Shown piece by piece: positions 1-6,028 of a stretch of DNA of 6,117 nucleotides. Source of the DNA: Desulfarculaceae bacterium (GTDB taxonomy: Bacteria; Desulfobacterota; Desulfobacteria; Desulfobacterales; Desulfobacteraceae); assembly GCA_021737205.1 (NCBI GenBank), contig JAIPEK010000146.1, positions 1 through 6,117 on the forward strand, written 5' to 3'. A program made the translations under genes and the position numbers. The notes below the pieces were generated by a model that was given only the letters and a program-made list of their open reading frames with translations, had not been told where the DNA came from and searched no databases. The first letter of the stretch is position 1; each line of letters opens with the position of its first letter.

Positions 1-981
1 CACCTTGCCAAGCTCCTTTTCCGGAATACAGGTCCCGGGTTCCTGCATGAAAAGGATAATGTCGGCCTCCGTGATATGCTCCTTGGCCTTCTCGATCCCT
101 ATGATCTCCACCAGATCGTTGGTCGGATGGATTCCGGCCGTATCCGCCACCACAAGGGGGATGCCGTTGAGGTTGAAACTTTCCCGGACCGGATCCCGGG
201 TGGTTCCGGGGACGGAGGTGACTATGGACCGGTCATTTGCGATGAGCCGGTTCATCAGGCTCGATTTGCCCACGTTCGGGGGGCCGCAGATCACCACGTT
301 GATTCCTTCCCGGATAAAACAGGCGTCGTTGTATAGCTGGATAAACGACCGGCAGTCGTGCAGAACCCGCTCGAGAACGGAAAGCGCCTGTCCGGCATCC
401 ACCGTGTCCACCGCGTCGTCCGGAAAATCAATGGATGCCTCGTACAGGGCGTACACTTCCGTTACATCGGCCTTCATTTGAGAGATCCGCTCCCGCAGAA
501 CCCCTGTGTTCTGGGAGGCTGCCACCTTGAGGGATTTGACAGACCTGGCATTGATAATATCAGCCACTGCTTCGGCCTGGGTCAGATCAATCCGCCCGTT
601 CAGGAACGCCCGCTTGGTGAACTCGCCGGGATCGGCCGGCCTGACCCCTTTCAATAGGACCTGCTCGAGGATTGTGTTCATGACCACGTTCCCCGAATGG
701 GACTGAATTTCAACCACATCTTCGGCTGTATAGGAACGTGGAGCCTGCATGGGAATCACCAGCACCTCGTCTATGACCGCCTCCGCCTCTTCCCTGGAAT
801 CGAAAACCCACCCGTGATAGACCGTGTGAGACTGCAAAGCGGTACAGTCTTCGACTCCTGCACGCGTCCTCCCGAAAAGCCGGGAAAGGACTTCAAGGCA
901 TTCAGGACCTGAAATCCGGATAACGCCGATCCCGCCGCTTCCGGGGGGAGTCGATATGGCGGCGATTGTATCGGTTGTCAT
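1..981 (-). CDS. mnmE: tRNA uridine-5-carboxymethylaminomethyl modification GTPase MnmE (partial, C-terminus missing)
   Basis: MnmE works with MnmG to modify the wobble uridine (U34) of certain tRNAs, using a formyl-tetrahydrofolate-family one-carbon donor and GTP hydrolysis; it is cytoplasmic. The frame is open without stops from ATG 981 to the left edge, giving 327 residues of a protein usually about 450-460 long. The N-terminus (DTIAAISTPPGSGGIG) is the folate-binding domain signature. The motif GEFTKRAFLNGRIDLTQAE at residues 119-137 leads into the helical domain. The G domain follows: P-loop GPPNVGKS at 233-240, switch motif GTTRD at 259-263 and DTAG at 280-283. The NKxD motif and the catalytic C-terminal cysteine motif lie beyond the window. 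The start sits 6 nt after the jag stop, with only a weak purine-rich ribosome site (AGAGCGAG), so translational coupling to jag is likely. The P-loop has PPNV where many homologues have RPNA; this should not impair nucleotide binding. Confidence 0.97.
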   Translation of the reverse strand, partial: MTTDTIAAISTPPGSGGIGVIRISGPECLEVLSRLFGRTRAGVEDCTALQSHTVYHGWVFDSREEAEAVIDEVLVIPMQAPRSYTAEDVVEIQSHSGNVVMNTILEQVLLKGVRPADPGEFTKRAFLNGRIDLTQAEAVADIINARSVKSLKVAASQNTGVLRERISQMKADVTEVYALYEASIDFPDDAVDTVDAGQALSVLERVLHDCRSFIQLYNDACFIREGINVVICGPPNVGKSSLMNRLIANDRSIVTSVPGTTRDPVRESFNLNGIPLVVADTAGIHPTNDLVEIIGIEKAKEHITEADIILFMQEPGTCIPEKELGKV

Positions 982-987
982 CTCGCT

Positions 988-2124
988 CTATTTTCGATAC
1001 CTCTTTTTGGAGTTGAGCGACCCTTTCTTTTTGGGCAGTATGACAAGCCTTCTGTAATATCCGTCCCCTTTGCTCTGGGTCCGAACCTTGGAATCATCCT
1101 TGAGTGTCAGATGGATGGTCCGCCGGTCCTGCCCGCTCATCTGGTTTATCGTTGCCGGCCTGCCGGTCTTTTTGGCTTTTTCCGCCATTTTGAAGGCCAG
1201 CTGTCTCAAGTTGGCTTTCCGGGTTTCCATATACCCTTCGATATCCACTTTCACCCGGACCCTGGCCTCGCTTTTCCGGTTCACAATCTTGTCGGCAAGG
1301 AACTGCATGGCCTCAAGGGTCTGTCCCTTCCGCCCGATCAGTATACCCGCGTTTCCGCCGTCCACCCGAATAGTCAGCTTGTCCCCCTCGATTTCGGAGG
1401 TAACTGCCGCATCCTCGGTGATCAGGTCCACCATCCGCTTTACGGCCTGTTCGGCAAGTTCTGCAAGCTCGGGCGATACTTCCACCACCTCTTGCTCAAG
1501 CTCTTCATCCGATTCGGGCACGGATTCGGCAGGCGCCTCTTCGGTCTGCGGCTCCGGAACCGGTTCGAAGGGCTTTTCAATCTCTGGTTCCGCCTGTTCG
1601 GGGGCCGGCTTTTCCGCAGGCGTTTCCGCCCGCTTTTCGGGTCCGAACTCCTGTGGGTGGGCGGTTTTCTCTTTCGTCTCCGTCCCTGCTTTGTGTTCCG
1701 TTTTTTCTATCTCGGAGGATTCTTTGTCAGCTTCAGGGGCGGCCGTGGATGACCGGTGCTGCTCTTTTTTTGCAGAAGCCTTCTGGTCATCCGCCTTTTC
1801 GTATGACGGTCTCTTTTCCTTCTTTTCCGCACCTGCGTCGGATGGCCCGCCGGCGTCGGCCTCCTGCCCGAAGGCTTCGTCCACAATGGACATGATCCCT
1901 TCATACTCCTCATCATTCATGGATCGTTCATTTTTATCCGTCTCCGCATCCGGCAGCTTCACCCGGATTCTGGCGTTTTTTCTCCCGACGATACCGAAGA
2001 TACCGGTTGCTCCGGTGGATATGACATCATATTTTAATTGGGATCTGGAAAGACTTAATTCGGTACAAGCGTTTTTGACAGCGCTTTCGATATCTTTGCC
2101 GTCGAATTCCTGAGTTCGTTTCAT
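988..2124 (-). CDS. jag: Jag/KhpB family RNA-binding protein (Jag-N, KH and R3H domains)
   Basis: This is the Jag (SpoIIIJ-associated, also KhpB or EloR) protein, a cytoplasmic single-stranded nucleic-acid-binding protein usually encoded just after yidC. In Gram-positives it pairs with KhpA and affects cell elongation and small-RNA biology; its role in Gram-negatives is less clear. Residues 1-56 form the Jag-N domain, ending in the typical GIFGIVGRKNARIRV. Residues about 85-215 are a low-complexity linker rich in Glu, Lys, Pro and Ala. The KH domain covers about 220-295, with its GxxG loop as GRKG at 264-267. The R3H domain covers about 296-365, with the defining Arg and His in RRTIH (334-338). 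The C-terminus is very basic. At 378 residues it is much longer than B. subtilis Jag (about 208) because of the linker. The start is supported by the site GGAGGT 3 nt before the ATG, 15 nt after the yidC stop. Confidence 0.96.
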   Translation of the reverse strand: MKRTQEFDGKDIESAVKNACTELSLSRSQLKYDVISTGATGIFGIVGRKNARIRVKLPDAETDKNERSMNDEEYEGIMSIVDEAFGQEADAGGPSDAGAEKKEKRPSYEKADDQKASAKKEQHRSSTAAPEADKESSEIEKTEHKAGTETKEKTAHPQEFGPEKRAETPAEKPAPEQAEPEIEKPFEPVPEPQTEEAPAESVPESDEELEQEVVEVSPELAELAEQAVKRMVDLITEDAAVTSEIEGDKLTIRVDGGNAGILIGRKGQTLEAMQFLADKIVNRKSEARVRVKVDIEGYMETRKANLRQLAFKMAEKAKKTGRPATINQMSGQDRRTIHLTLKDDSKVRTQSKGDGYYRRLVILPKKKGSLNSKKRYRK

Positions 2125-2127
2125 GGT

Positions 2128-2133
2128 ACCTCC
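2128..2133 (-). promoter_or_regulatory. Ribosome binding site of jag
   Basis: GGAGGT on the minus strand lies 3 nt before ATG 2124, inside the 15-nt gap after the yidC stop. It is the strongest Shine-Dalgarno match in the cluster and fixes the jag start. Confidence 0.85.
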
Positions 2134-2139
2134 AAAAAA

Positions 2140-3843
2140 TTACGAGAATTTTTTCTGAATATAATACTGCTGCCCCATTGATATCAGGTTGTTTGCAAAA
2201 ATGTACAGCACAAGGCCGGCAGGGAAATTGATAAAAATCACCGTCATGAAAATCGGCATCAGCATCATGATCTTGGCCTGGGTCGGGTCGCCCGCCGTGG
2301 GGGTCATCTTCTGCTGAAAGAGAAAGGATGCGCCCATGATGATCGTCAGCACCGGTATGCCGTACGGCTCCTGCATGAACGGGATGGCGAAATCGAAATG
2401 AAACAGCCGGTCCGGTGCGGACAGATCGTCGATCCAGAGCATGAAAGGTGCGTGCCGAAGCTCGATGGCCTGGTAAAGCATCCGGTACAGGGCGAGGAAT
2501 ATGGGCATCTGCACCAGCATGGGCAGGCATCCGCTCATGGGATTGACCTTGTAGGTCTTGTACAGCGCCATCACTTCCGCATTCATCTTCTGCTTGTCAT
2601 CCTTGTGCTTTTCCCGGATCTCCTGCATCAGGGGCTGGACCTTTTTCATTTCGTTCATGGACTTGTAGCTTTTGGTGCCCAGAGGCCAGAACACGATCTT
2701 GATCAGTATCGTCAAAAGAAGTATGGCCACCCCGTAATTGGGGATAATCTGATGGATGAAATTCATCACGATCAAAAGCGGCTTTGCCAGAAAATCGAAC
2801 CAGCCGAAATTGATGGCTTTTTTCAGAGAGTTGTTGTAGTCGGCCAGAAGTTTATGGCTCTTGGGGCCCATGAAAAAGTCGAAGGAGAACTCGGTCATCT
2901 TGCCCGGGTCCAGCCGGTCCATGGGCTGGACATACCCGGTCCTGGTTTTGGACCCGGATCGGGTCAGCTTAACCATCGCTTCGCTCCCGTTGTTCTGGGG
3001 AATCACGCATGAGAGGAAATACCGGTCCGTGTACCCGGCCCATTTGACAACGCCGTGAAACGTGTTCTTCTCCTCGATGTCTTCCGGATCCACTTGCTCG
3101 AGCTCATTGTTCACCAGGGCAATAGGCCCCTCGAATGCGAACCTGGACATTCTTGACCCGCTGTCATCCTTGAATCCGGGGACATATACCGCCAGGGCGT
3201 CGTTCACCGACCGGTCCGATCCGTTCTTGACGGCGATATTACAATCGATTAAATAGCTGTCCGCGTGAAACGTAAATACTTTTTCAAGGATCACGCCGGA
3301 TTCGGTTTCAAGGGTGAACGTCAGCGTCTTGGAGCCGGTATCGATTTCGGTCCGGCCCGCCGGGCCCGAAAGGGTGTAGGAAGCGGTGTTCATTCCAGGG
3401 ACTGTTTCGTTGTAAAATCTGGTGCTGAAAAGGCCGCCGGCGGCCTCAGAAGGGACGAGTTCCTTGAATCTGGAATTTTTCTCGTTGCTCTCCCTGTATT
3501 CTTTGAGGGCGAAACTCCGAACCGACGCGTCCTTCTCGGATATGGCGACTTTGTAGAGAGGGGTTTCCACTGCCACGGTGCGGATATCTTCAGCACCTGA
3601 TGCAGCGCTGGCAAATTCCGCCGCCTGTTTTTCCGATTTGTCCGCGGAAAAATCCCGGACTCGTTGTTCAGGCTTTTCCATATCCACGGACTGTTTTTTT
3701 GCGGTCCGGTCCGCCGGGTCCGTGGAAGGGGTCGTCTGCCGTGTGCTTTGCTGCTGCACCGGCTTCATAAACAGCACGTTCCATCCGAGGATTACTACCA
3801 CGGAAAGAACGATGGCCAGCAAGAGCCGCTTTTCATCATTCAT
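2140..3843 (-). CDS. yidC: Membrane protein insertase YidC (Oxa1/Alb3 family)
   Basis: YidC inserts and folds inner-membrane proteins, alone or with SecYEG. The 567-residue length and architecture are those of Gram-negative YidC. An N-terminal signal-anchor helix (about 7-26) is followed by a Gln/Thr/Pro-rich stretch and a large periplasmic beta domain (about 85-345). After that come an amphipathic helix (about 347-366), TM2 (369-388), a charged cytoplasmic loop (about 390-432), TM3 (437-457, with NPMSGCLPMLVQMPIFLALY at 434-453), TM4 (about 495-511) and a final membrane region (about 525-552). The groove arginine of E. coli YidC (R366) aligns with Lys382 here, which keeps the positive charge. 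The cytoplasmic tail is very short, ending YYIQKKFS, without the long basic extension of E. coli. The start is set by AGGAG 5 nt before ATG 3843. The 84-nt gap to yidD holds no evident terminator, so the operon probably reads through. Confidence 0.98.
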   Translation of the reverse strand: MNDEKRLLLAIVLSVVVILGWNVLFMKPVQQQSTRQTTPSTDPADRTAKKQSVDMEKPEQRVRDFSADKSEKQAAEFASAASGAEDIRTVAVETPLYKVAISEKDASVRSFALKEYRESNEKNSRFKELVPSEAAGGLFSTRFYNETVPGMNTASYTLSGPAGRTEIDTGSKTLTFTLETESGVILEKVFTFHADSYLIDCNIAVKNGSDRSVNDALAVYVPGFKDDSGSRMSRFAFEGPIALVNNELEQVDPEDIEEKNTFHGVVKWAGYTDRYFLSCVIPQNNGSEAMVKLTRSGSKTRTGYVQPMDRLDPGKMTEFSFDFFMGPKSHKLLADYNNSLKKAINFGWFDFLAKPLLIVMNFIHQIIPNYGVAILLLTILIKIVFWPLGTKSYKSMNEMKKVQPLMQEIREKHKDDKQKMNAEVMALYKTYKVNPMSGCLPMLVQMPIFLALYRMLYQAIELRHAPFMLWIDDLSAPDRLFHFDFAIPFMQEPYGIPVLTIIMGASFLFQQKMTPTAGDPTQAKIMMLMPIFMTVIFINFPAGLVLYIFANNLISMGQQYYIQKKFS

Positions 3844-3848
3844 TTTTT

Positions 3849-3853
3849 CTCCT
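3849..3853 (-). promoter_or_regulatory. Ribosome binding site of yidC
   Basis: AGGAG on the minus strand is separated by five adenines from ATG 3843, a good site that supports the chosen yidC start directly before the signal-anchor helix. Confidence 0.8.
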
Positions 3854-3927
3854 GTCCGTCTGATAATTCAATGCGGGGCATTTCATTACCGTCGGGGAAA
3901 GACAGGGCACGGGTCAGGGGTAGAACT

Positions 3928-4149
3928 CTACGGCACCGGGTCCACGCCGCCGGGGTGGAACGGGTGGCACTTCAGAATGCGTCTTGCCGCAAGAAAGCTT
4001 CCTTTCAGGCTTCCATGCCGCGAAACAGCTTCGAGTGCGTATGCCGAACAAGTGGGATAAAATCTGCATGCGGATAATGTGAATGGTGATATGACATATC
4101 TGTACATCTTTATCAAGATAATGAGGAAATGCTTAACCATAAAAATCAT
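3928..4149 (-). CDS. yidD: Membrane protein insertion efficiency factor YidD
   Basis: YidD is a small inner-membrane-associated protein that aids YidC-dependent insertion of membrane proteins. The 73-residue product shows the family hallmark: a hydrophobic amphipathic N-terminus (HFLIILIKMYRYVISP), then CRFYPTCSAYALEAV, the HGSLKGS turn, and the C-terminal ILKCHPFHPGGVDPVP. The three cysteines typical of the family (in CRFYPTC and KCHPF) are present. ATG 4149 overlaps the rnpA stop as ATGA, which suggests translational coupling; neither this start nor the in-frame ATG at 4140 has a good Shine-Dalgarno sequence, so the product could be three residues shorter. It lies between rnpA and yidC, its usual place in bacterial genomes. 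Confidence 0.96.
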   Translation of the reverse strand: MIFMVKHFLIILIKMYRYVISPFTLSACRFYPTCSAYALEAVSRHGSLKGSFLAARRILKCHPFHPGGVDPVP

Positions 4150-4487
4150 TCAATTTTATCAAAAAGCTCTTCAAGCTCTTTATTGATCCGGTAATTGGGC
4201 AATGAAGCCGCGCCCTTCTTTGCAATAATGTTGATATCCCTGTTTCCTGAAAGGCCCTCTTTTCTGTGCCTGAAATATTCTCTGACTATCCGTTTGATTC
4301 TGTTTCGCTGTATGGCGTTACCGACTTTTCGTGATGCGGTAATCCCGATTCGATTGTTGTCCTTGTTCCCATCGGCTACAGCTGCGATAAAATGTCTGGT
4401 TTTAAAGCTTTTGCCCCTTCCGGATAGTCTTACAAACTCCGCCCTTTTTAGTAATCTTTCCTCTTTGGATAATGTAAACCCGCCCAA
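4146..4487 (-). CDS. rnpA: Ribonuclease P protein component
   Basis: RnpA is the protein subunit of RNase P; it helps the RNA subunit bind the 5' leader of precursor tRNAs. From TTG 4487 the product is 113 residues, a normal family length. It opens with the typical FTLSKEERLLKRAEF (residues 4-18), followed by RGK, then RIGITASRKVGNAIQRNRIKRIVREYFR (46-73, broken here as RIGITASRKVGNA and IQRNRIKRIVREYFR), containing the RNR signature at 61-63. The TTG lies 20 nt after the rpmH stop and has only a weak upstream match (GCGGA), with no ATG or GTG nearby in frame. The frame stays open upstream through all of rpmH to another TTG at 4670, which would give 174 residues, so a long form cannot be excluded. 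The gene is more AT-rich than jag (sampled 60-base lines about 32-40% GC against about 63%). It ends in an ATGA overlap with yidD. Confidence 0.9.
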   Translation of the reverse strand: MGGFTLSKEERLLKRAEFVRLSGRGKSFKTRHFIAAVADGNKDNNRIGITASRKVGNAIQRNRIKRIVREYFRHRKEGLSGNRDINIIAKKGAASLPNYRINKELEELFDKIE

Positions 4488-4507
4488 TACGTTTAATCCG
4501 CTGCTAC

Positions 4508-4642
4508 CTAACCGGCAAGTTTCTTTCTGCCCTTTGCCCTTCTGTTGTTGATAATCCGCCGCCCCTGCTTGGTGGACATTCTTTTCAAAAATCCGTGTTT
4601 GCGGCTTCTTTTTCGTCTGCTTGGCTGATATGTTCGCTTCAT
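4508..4642 (-). CDS. rpmH: 50S ribosomal protein L34
   Basis: L34 is a tiny, very basic protein of the large ribosomal subunit. The 44-residue product begins MKRTYQPSRRKRSRKHGF and contains the conserved GRRIINNRRAKGRKKL stretch near its end, a full-length match to the family. The start ATG 4642 is preceded by AAGGA at 4651-4655, eight nt upstream. It is the first gene of the minus-strand cluster, about 70 nt downstream of a strong predicted promoter. It lies entirely within an open stretch of the rnpA frame, in a different reading frame. Confidence 0.97.
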   Translation of the reverse strand: MKRTYQPSRRKRSRKHGFLKRMSTKQGRRIINNRRAKGRKKLAG

Positions 4643-4650
4643 AAATCCAT

Positions 4651-4655
4651 TCCTT
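4651..4655 (-). promoter_or_regulatory. Ribosome binding site of rpmH
   Basis: AAGGA on the minus strand lies 8 nt before ATG 4642. It overlaps the TAA that ends a ten-codon leader reading frame starting at 4686. Confidence 0.7.
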
Positions 4656-4679
4656 ACAATAATGATCCAATAATACATT

Positions 4680-4714
4680 CCATCATAACGATCGAGTTCC
4701 GTCTACCATCATAA
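4680..4714. repeat. Short direct repeat in the rpmH leader
   Basis: The 9-mer CCATCATAA (TTATGATGG on the transcribed strand) occurs at 4680-4688 and again at 4706-4714, 26 bases apart. The right copy coincides with the predicted transcription start region. It may be chance in an AT-rich leader or part of an operator; the sequence alone cannot decide. Confidence 0.4.
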
Positions 4715-4721
4715 ATAGAGT

Positions 4722-4750
4722 ATAATAAACTTTTTTTCCCGGGGTGTCAA
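4722..4750 (-). promoter_or_regulatory. Predicted sigma-70 type promoter of the rpmH-rnpA-yidD-yidC-jag-mnmE cluster
   Basis: On the minus strand a perfect -35 box TTGACA (4745-4750) is followed by a 17-nt spacer and a -10 box TATTAT (4722-4727). The spacer carries a seven-A run. Transcription would start near 4714-4716, giving rpmH a leader of about 70 nt. The position and quality fit a constitutive ribosomal-protein promoter. A shifted -10 (TATACT, 20-nt spacer) is a poorer alternative. Confidence 0.8.
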
Positions 4751-4905
4751 TATCCTGTATCCGATAGAAAATCCCCCCGAATTGGTAAGAACCGGAGACT
4801 GTTGCTGAAATTCTTGCATTGCCTGATTTCCTGTTGTATGGTGGGACGAATTTGAAAAATGCAAAACTGAGAGAACTGTTTTTGATTACGCAAACCACTA
4901 AGACC
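4751..4905. other. Upstream region of the binding-protein gene, no firm signal
   Basis: This is the rest of the divergent intergenic region. I see no DnaA box (TTATCCACA-like), no RNA gene and no clear hairpin with a T-run. The best plus-strand promoter guess, TTGCAT at 4814-4819 with TATGGT at 4837-4842, is weak. The frame of the downstream gene stays open here, with TTG codons at 4819, 4852 and 4882, so part of this stretch could be coding. Confidence 0.4.
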
Positions 4906-6021
4906 ATGCAGGTTCTGCTGGTCGCCGCCTCTCTTCTCCTGCTTTCCGCCGGCGGCGCCTCCGCAGAACCCGTAAAAATAGGCCTTATCCTTGCCCGGAC
5001 CGGTCATGCCGCCAAGGTATGCGAATCCTCCTACCGGATCGCCCGCAGGGCCGTCAAAGAGATCAACCGGACGGGCGGTCTTCTGGGGAGTAAGGTCCGG
5101 CTCATGGAATACGACAACCGAAGCACCCCCATAGGGGCCCGGGAAGCGGCTGTGCAGGCGGCGAAAGACGGGGTTCACGGAGTTATCGGTGCCGTTTACA
5201 GCTCCCACTCCCTTTCTGCGGCACCTGTGCTGGAAAAAGAAAAAATTCCCATGATTTCCCCCATATCCACCCATACGGAACTTACGGCCAGGGGAAAATA
5301 TATCTTCCGGGTTTGTTATACGGACCGTTTCCAGGGCAAAGCACTTGCCGATTTTGCCAAAAAAGAGCTCGGCGCCCGGAAAGCGGCCGTTCTGGTGAAT
5401 GCCGGCAGCCGGTACAGCCAGGGGCTTGCCGACTATTTTACAGCCGAGTTCCGGTCCGGTAAAGGAGAGGCGGTTCAGCTCGATTATCAGAAAAACGCCA
5501 CGGACTTTACAGCCCAGCTTGATGAAATCAAAAGGCTTTCCGTACAGGTTGTCTTTATTCCCGGCCACTTCAGGGAATCCGCCTATATTATCAAACAGGC
5601 GGATGCAAAAGGACTCAAAATTCCTTTTATCGGGGGCGACGGATGGCTGGACAAAATGTACGACTACGGCGGACAATCGATTCACGGCAATTATTATATC
5701 AGCCAATGGCACAAGGACCTCCCGCGAGAAAAAAGCAGGTGGTTTGTCAGAACATACCAGGATATGATCGGTAAAAAACTTTCCAACGAGCCTGCAATGG
5801 CCCTCACCTATGATGCCGTCATGGTGTTTGCCAGGGCTGTAAAAAACGCAGGTTCCCTGAACCGGGCGCGGATCCGGGACAGTCTTTCACGCATCCGCGG
5901 CTTCGAAGGAGTCACGGGCGATATCACTTTCAACAGCCATGGAGATCCTGTGAACAAATCCGCTGTCATTTTGAAATTTGAAAACTTTGGATCGGTATAC
6001 CATGGGATCATCCAGCCGTGA
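4906..6021 (+). CDS. ABC transporter periplasmic substrate-binding protein, LivJ/Peripla_BP_6 type
   Basis: This is a type I periplasmic binding protein of the branched-chain amino acid family, the extracytoplasmic receptor of an ABC importer. From ATG 4906 it is 371 residues with a hydrophobic signal sequence ending ASA before Glu21 and no lipobox, so it should be soluble in the periplasm. The mature start EPVKIGLILARTG is typical. Ligand-pocket positions known from LivJ align with SS at 99-100 and the Ser/Thr-rich SPISTHTELT at 118-127. DRFQG (140-144), YSQGLADYF (170-178) and GGDGW (243-247) are further family motifs. The ligand cannot be read from sequence; amino acids are only the family default. 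The start is uncertain: ATG 4906 gives a signal peptide without a basic residue and has no good ribosome site, whereas TTG 4882 has GAGAGA about 7 nt upstream and adds a lysine. No permease or ATPase gene is visible in the window. Confidence 0.9.
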   Translation: MQVLLVAASLLLLSAGGASAEPVKIGLILARTGHAAKVCESSYRIARRAVKEINRTGGLLGSKVRLMEYDNRSTPIGAREAAVQAAKDGVHGVIGAVYSSHSLSAAPVLEKEKIPMISPISTHTELTARGKYIFRVCYTDRFQGKALADFAKKELGARKAAVLVNAGSRYSQGLADYFTAEFRSGKGEAVQLDYQKNATDFTAQLDEIKRLSVQVVFIPGHFRESAYIIKQADAKGLKIPFIGGDGWLDKMYDYGGQSIHGNYYISQWHKDLPREKSRWFVRTYQDMIGKKLSNEPAMALTYDAVMVFARAVKNAGSLNRARIRDSLSRIRGFEGVTGDITFNSHGDPVNKSAVILKFENFGSVYHGIIQP

Positions 6022-6025
6022 GGAG
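6021..6025 (+). promoter_or_regulatory. Ribosome binding site of the second plus-strand gene
   Basis: AGGAG begins at the last base of the preceding stop codon and lies 3 nt before ATG 6029, supporting that start and co-translation of the two genes. Confidence 0.7.
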
Positions 6026-6028
6026 CTT

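Noticed and set aside
1070..2113. A 347-codon open frame on the plus strand opposite jag
   Set aside because: Its Ser/Phe-rich translation is the mirror of the Glu/Lys-rich jag linker and shows no domain; jag has strong domain and start evidence.
2398..3012. A 204-codon plus-strand frame opposite yidC
   Set aside because: His/Gly/Val-rich composition without domains, an antisense shadow of a certain gene.
4738..4779. Complementary G and C runs (CCCGGGG and CCCCCCG) that might form a terminator hairpin
   Set aside because: The stem is only about four pairs with a loop of roughly 30 bases and lacks a T-run; it also sits on the rpmH promoter.
4814..4842. Possible plus-strand promoter TTGCAT-17 nt-TATGGT for the binding-protein gene
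   Set aside because: The -35 matches consensus in only about half its positions and the -10 in four of six; too weak to call as a feature.
4643..4905. Replication origin next to rpmH
   Set aside because: No DnaA-box-like 9-mers, no AT-rich unwinding repeats and no dnaA gene were seen.
4747..5712. A 321-codon open frame on the minus strand opposite the binding-protein gene
   Set aside because: No recognisable domain or start signal, and it is fully covered by the well-supported LivJ-type gene; it also overlaps the rpmH promoter -35 box.
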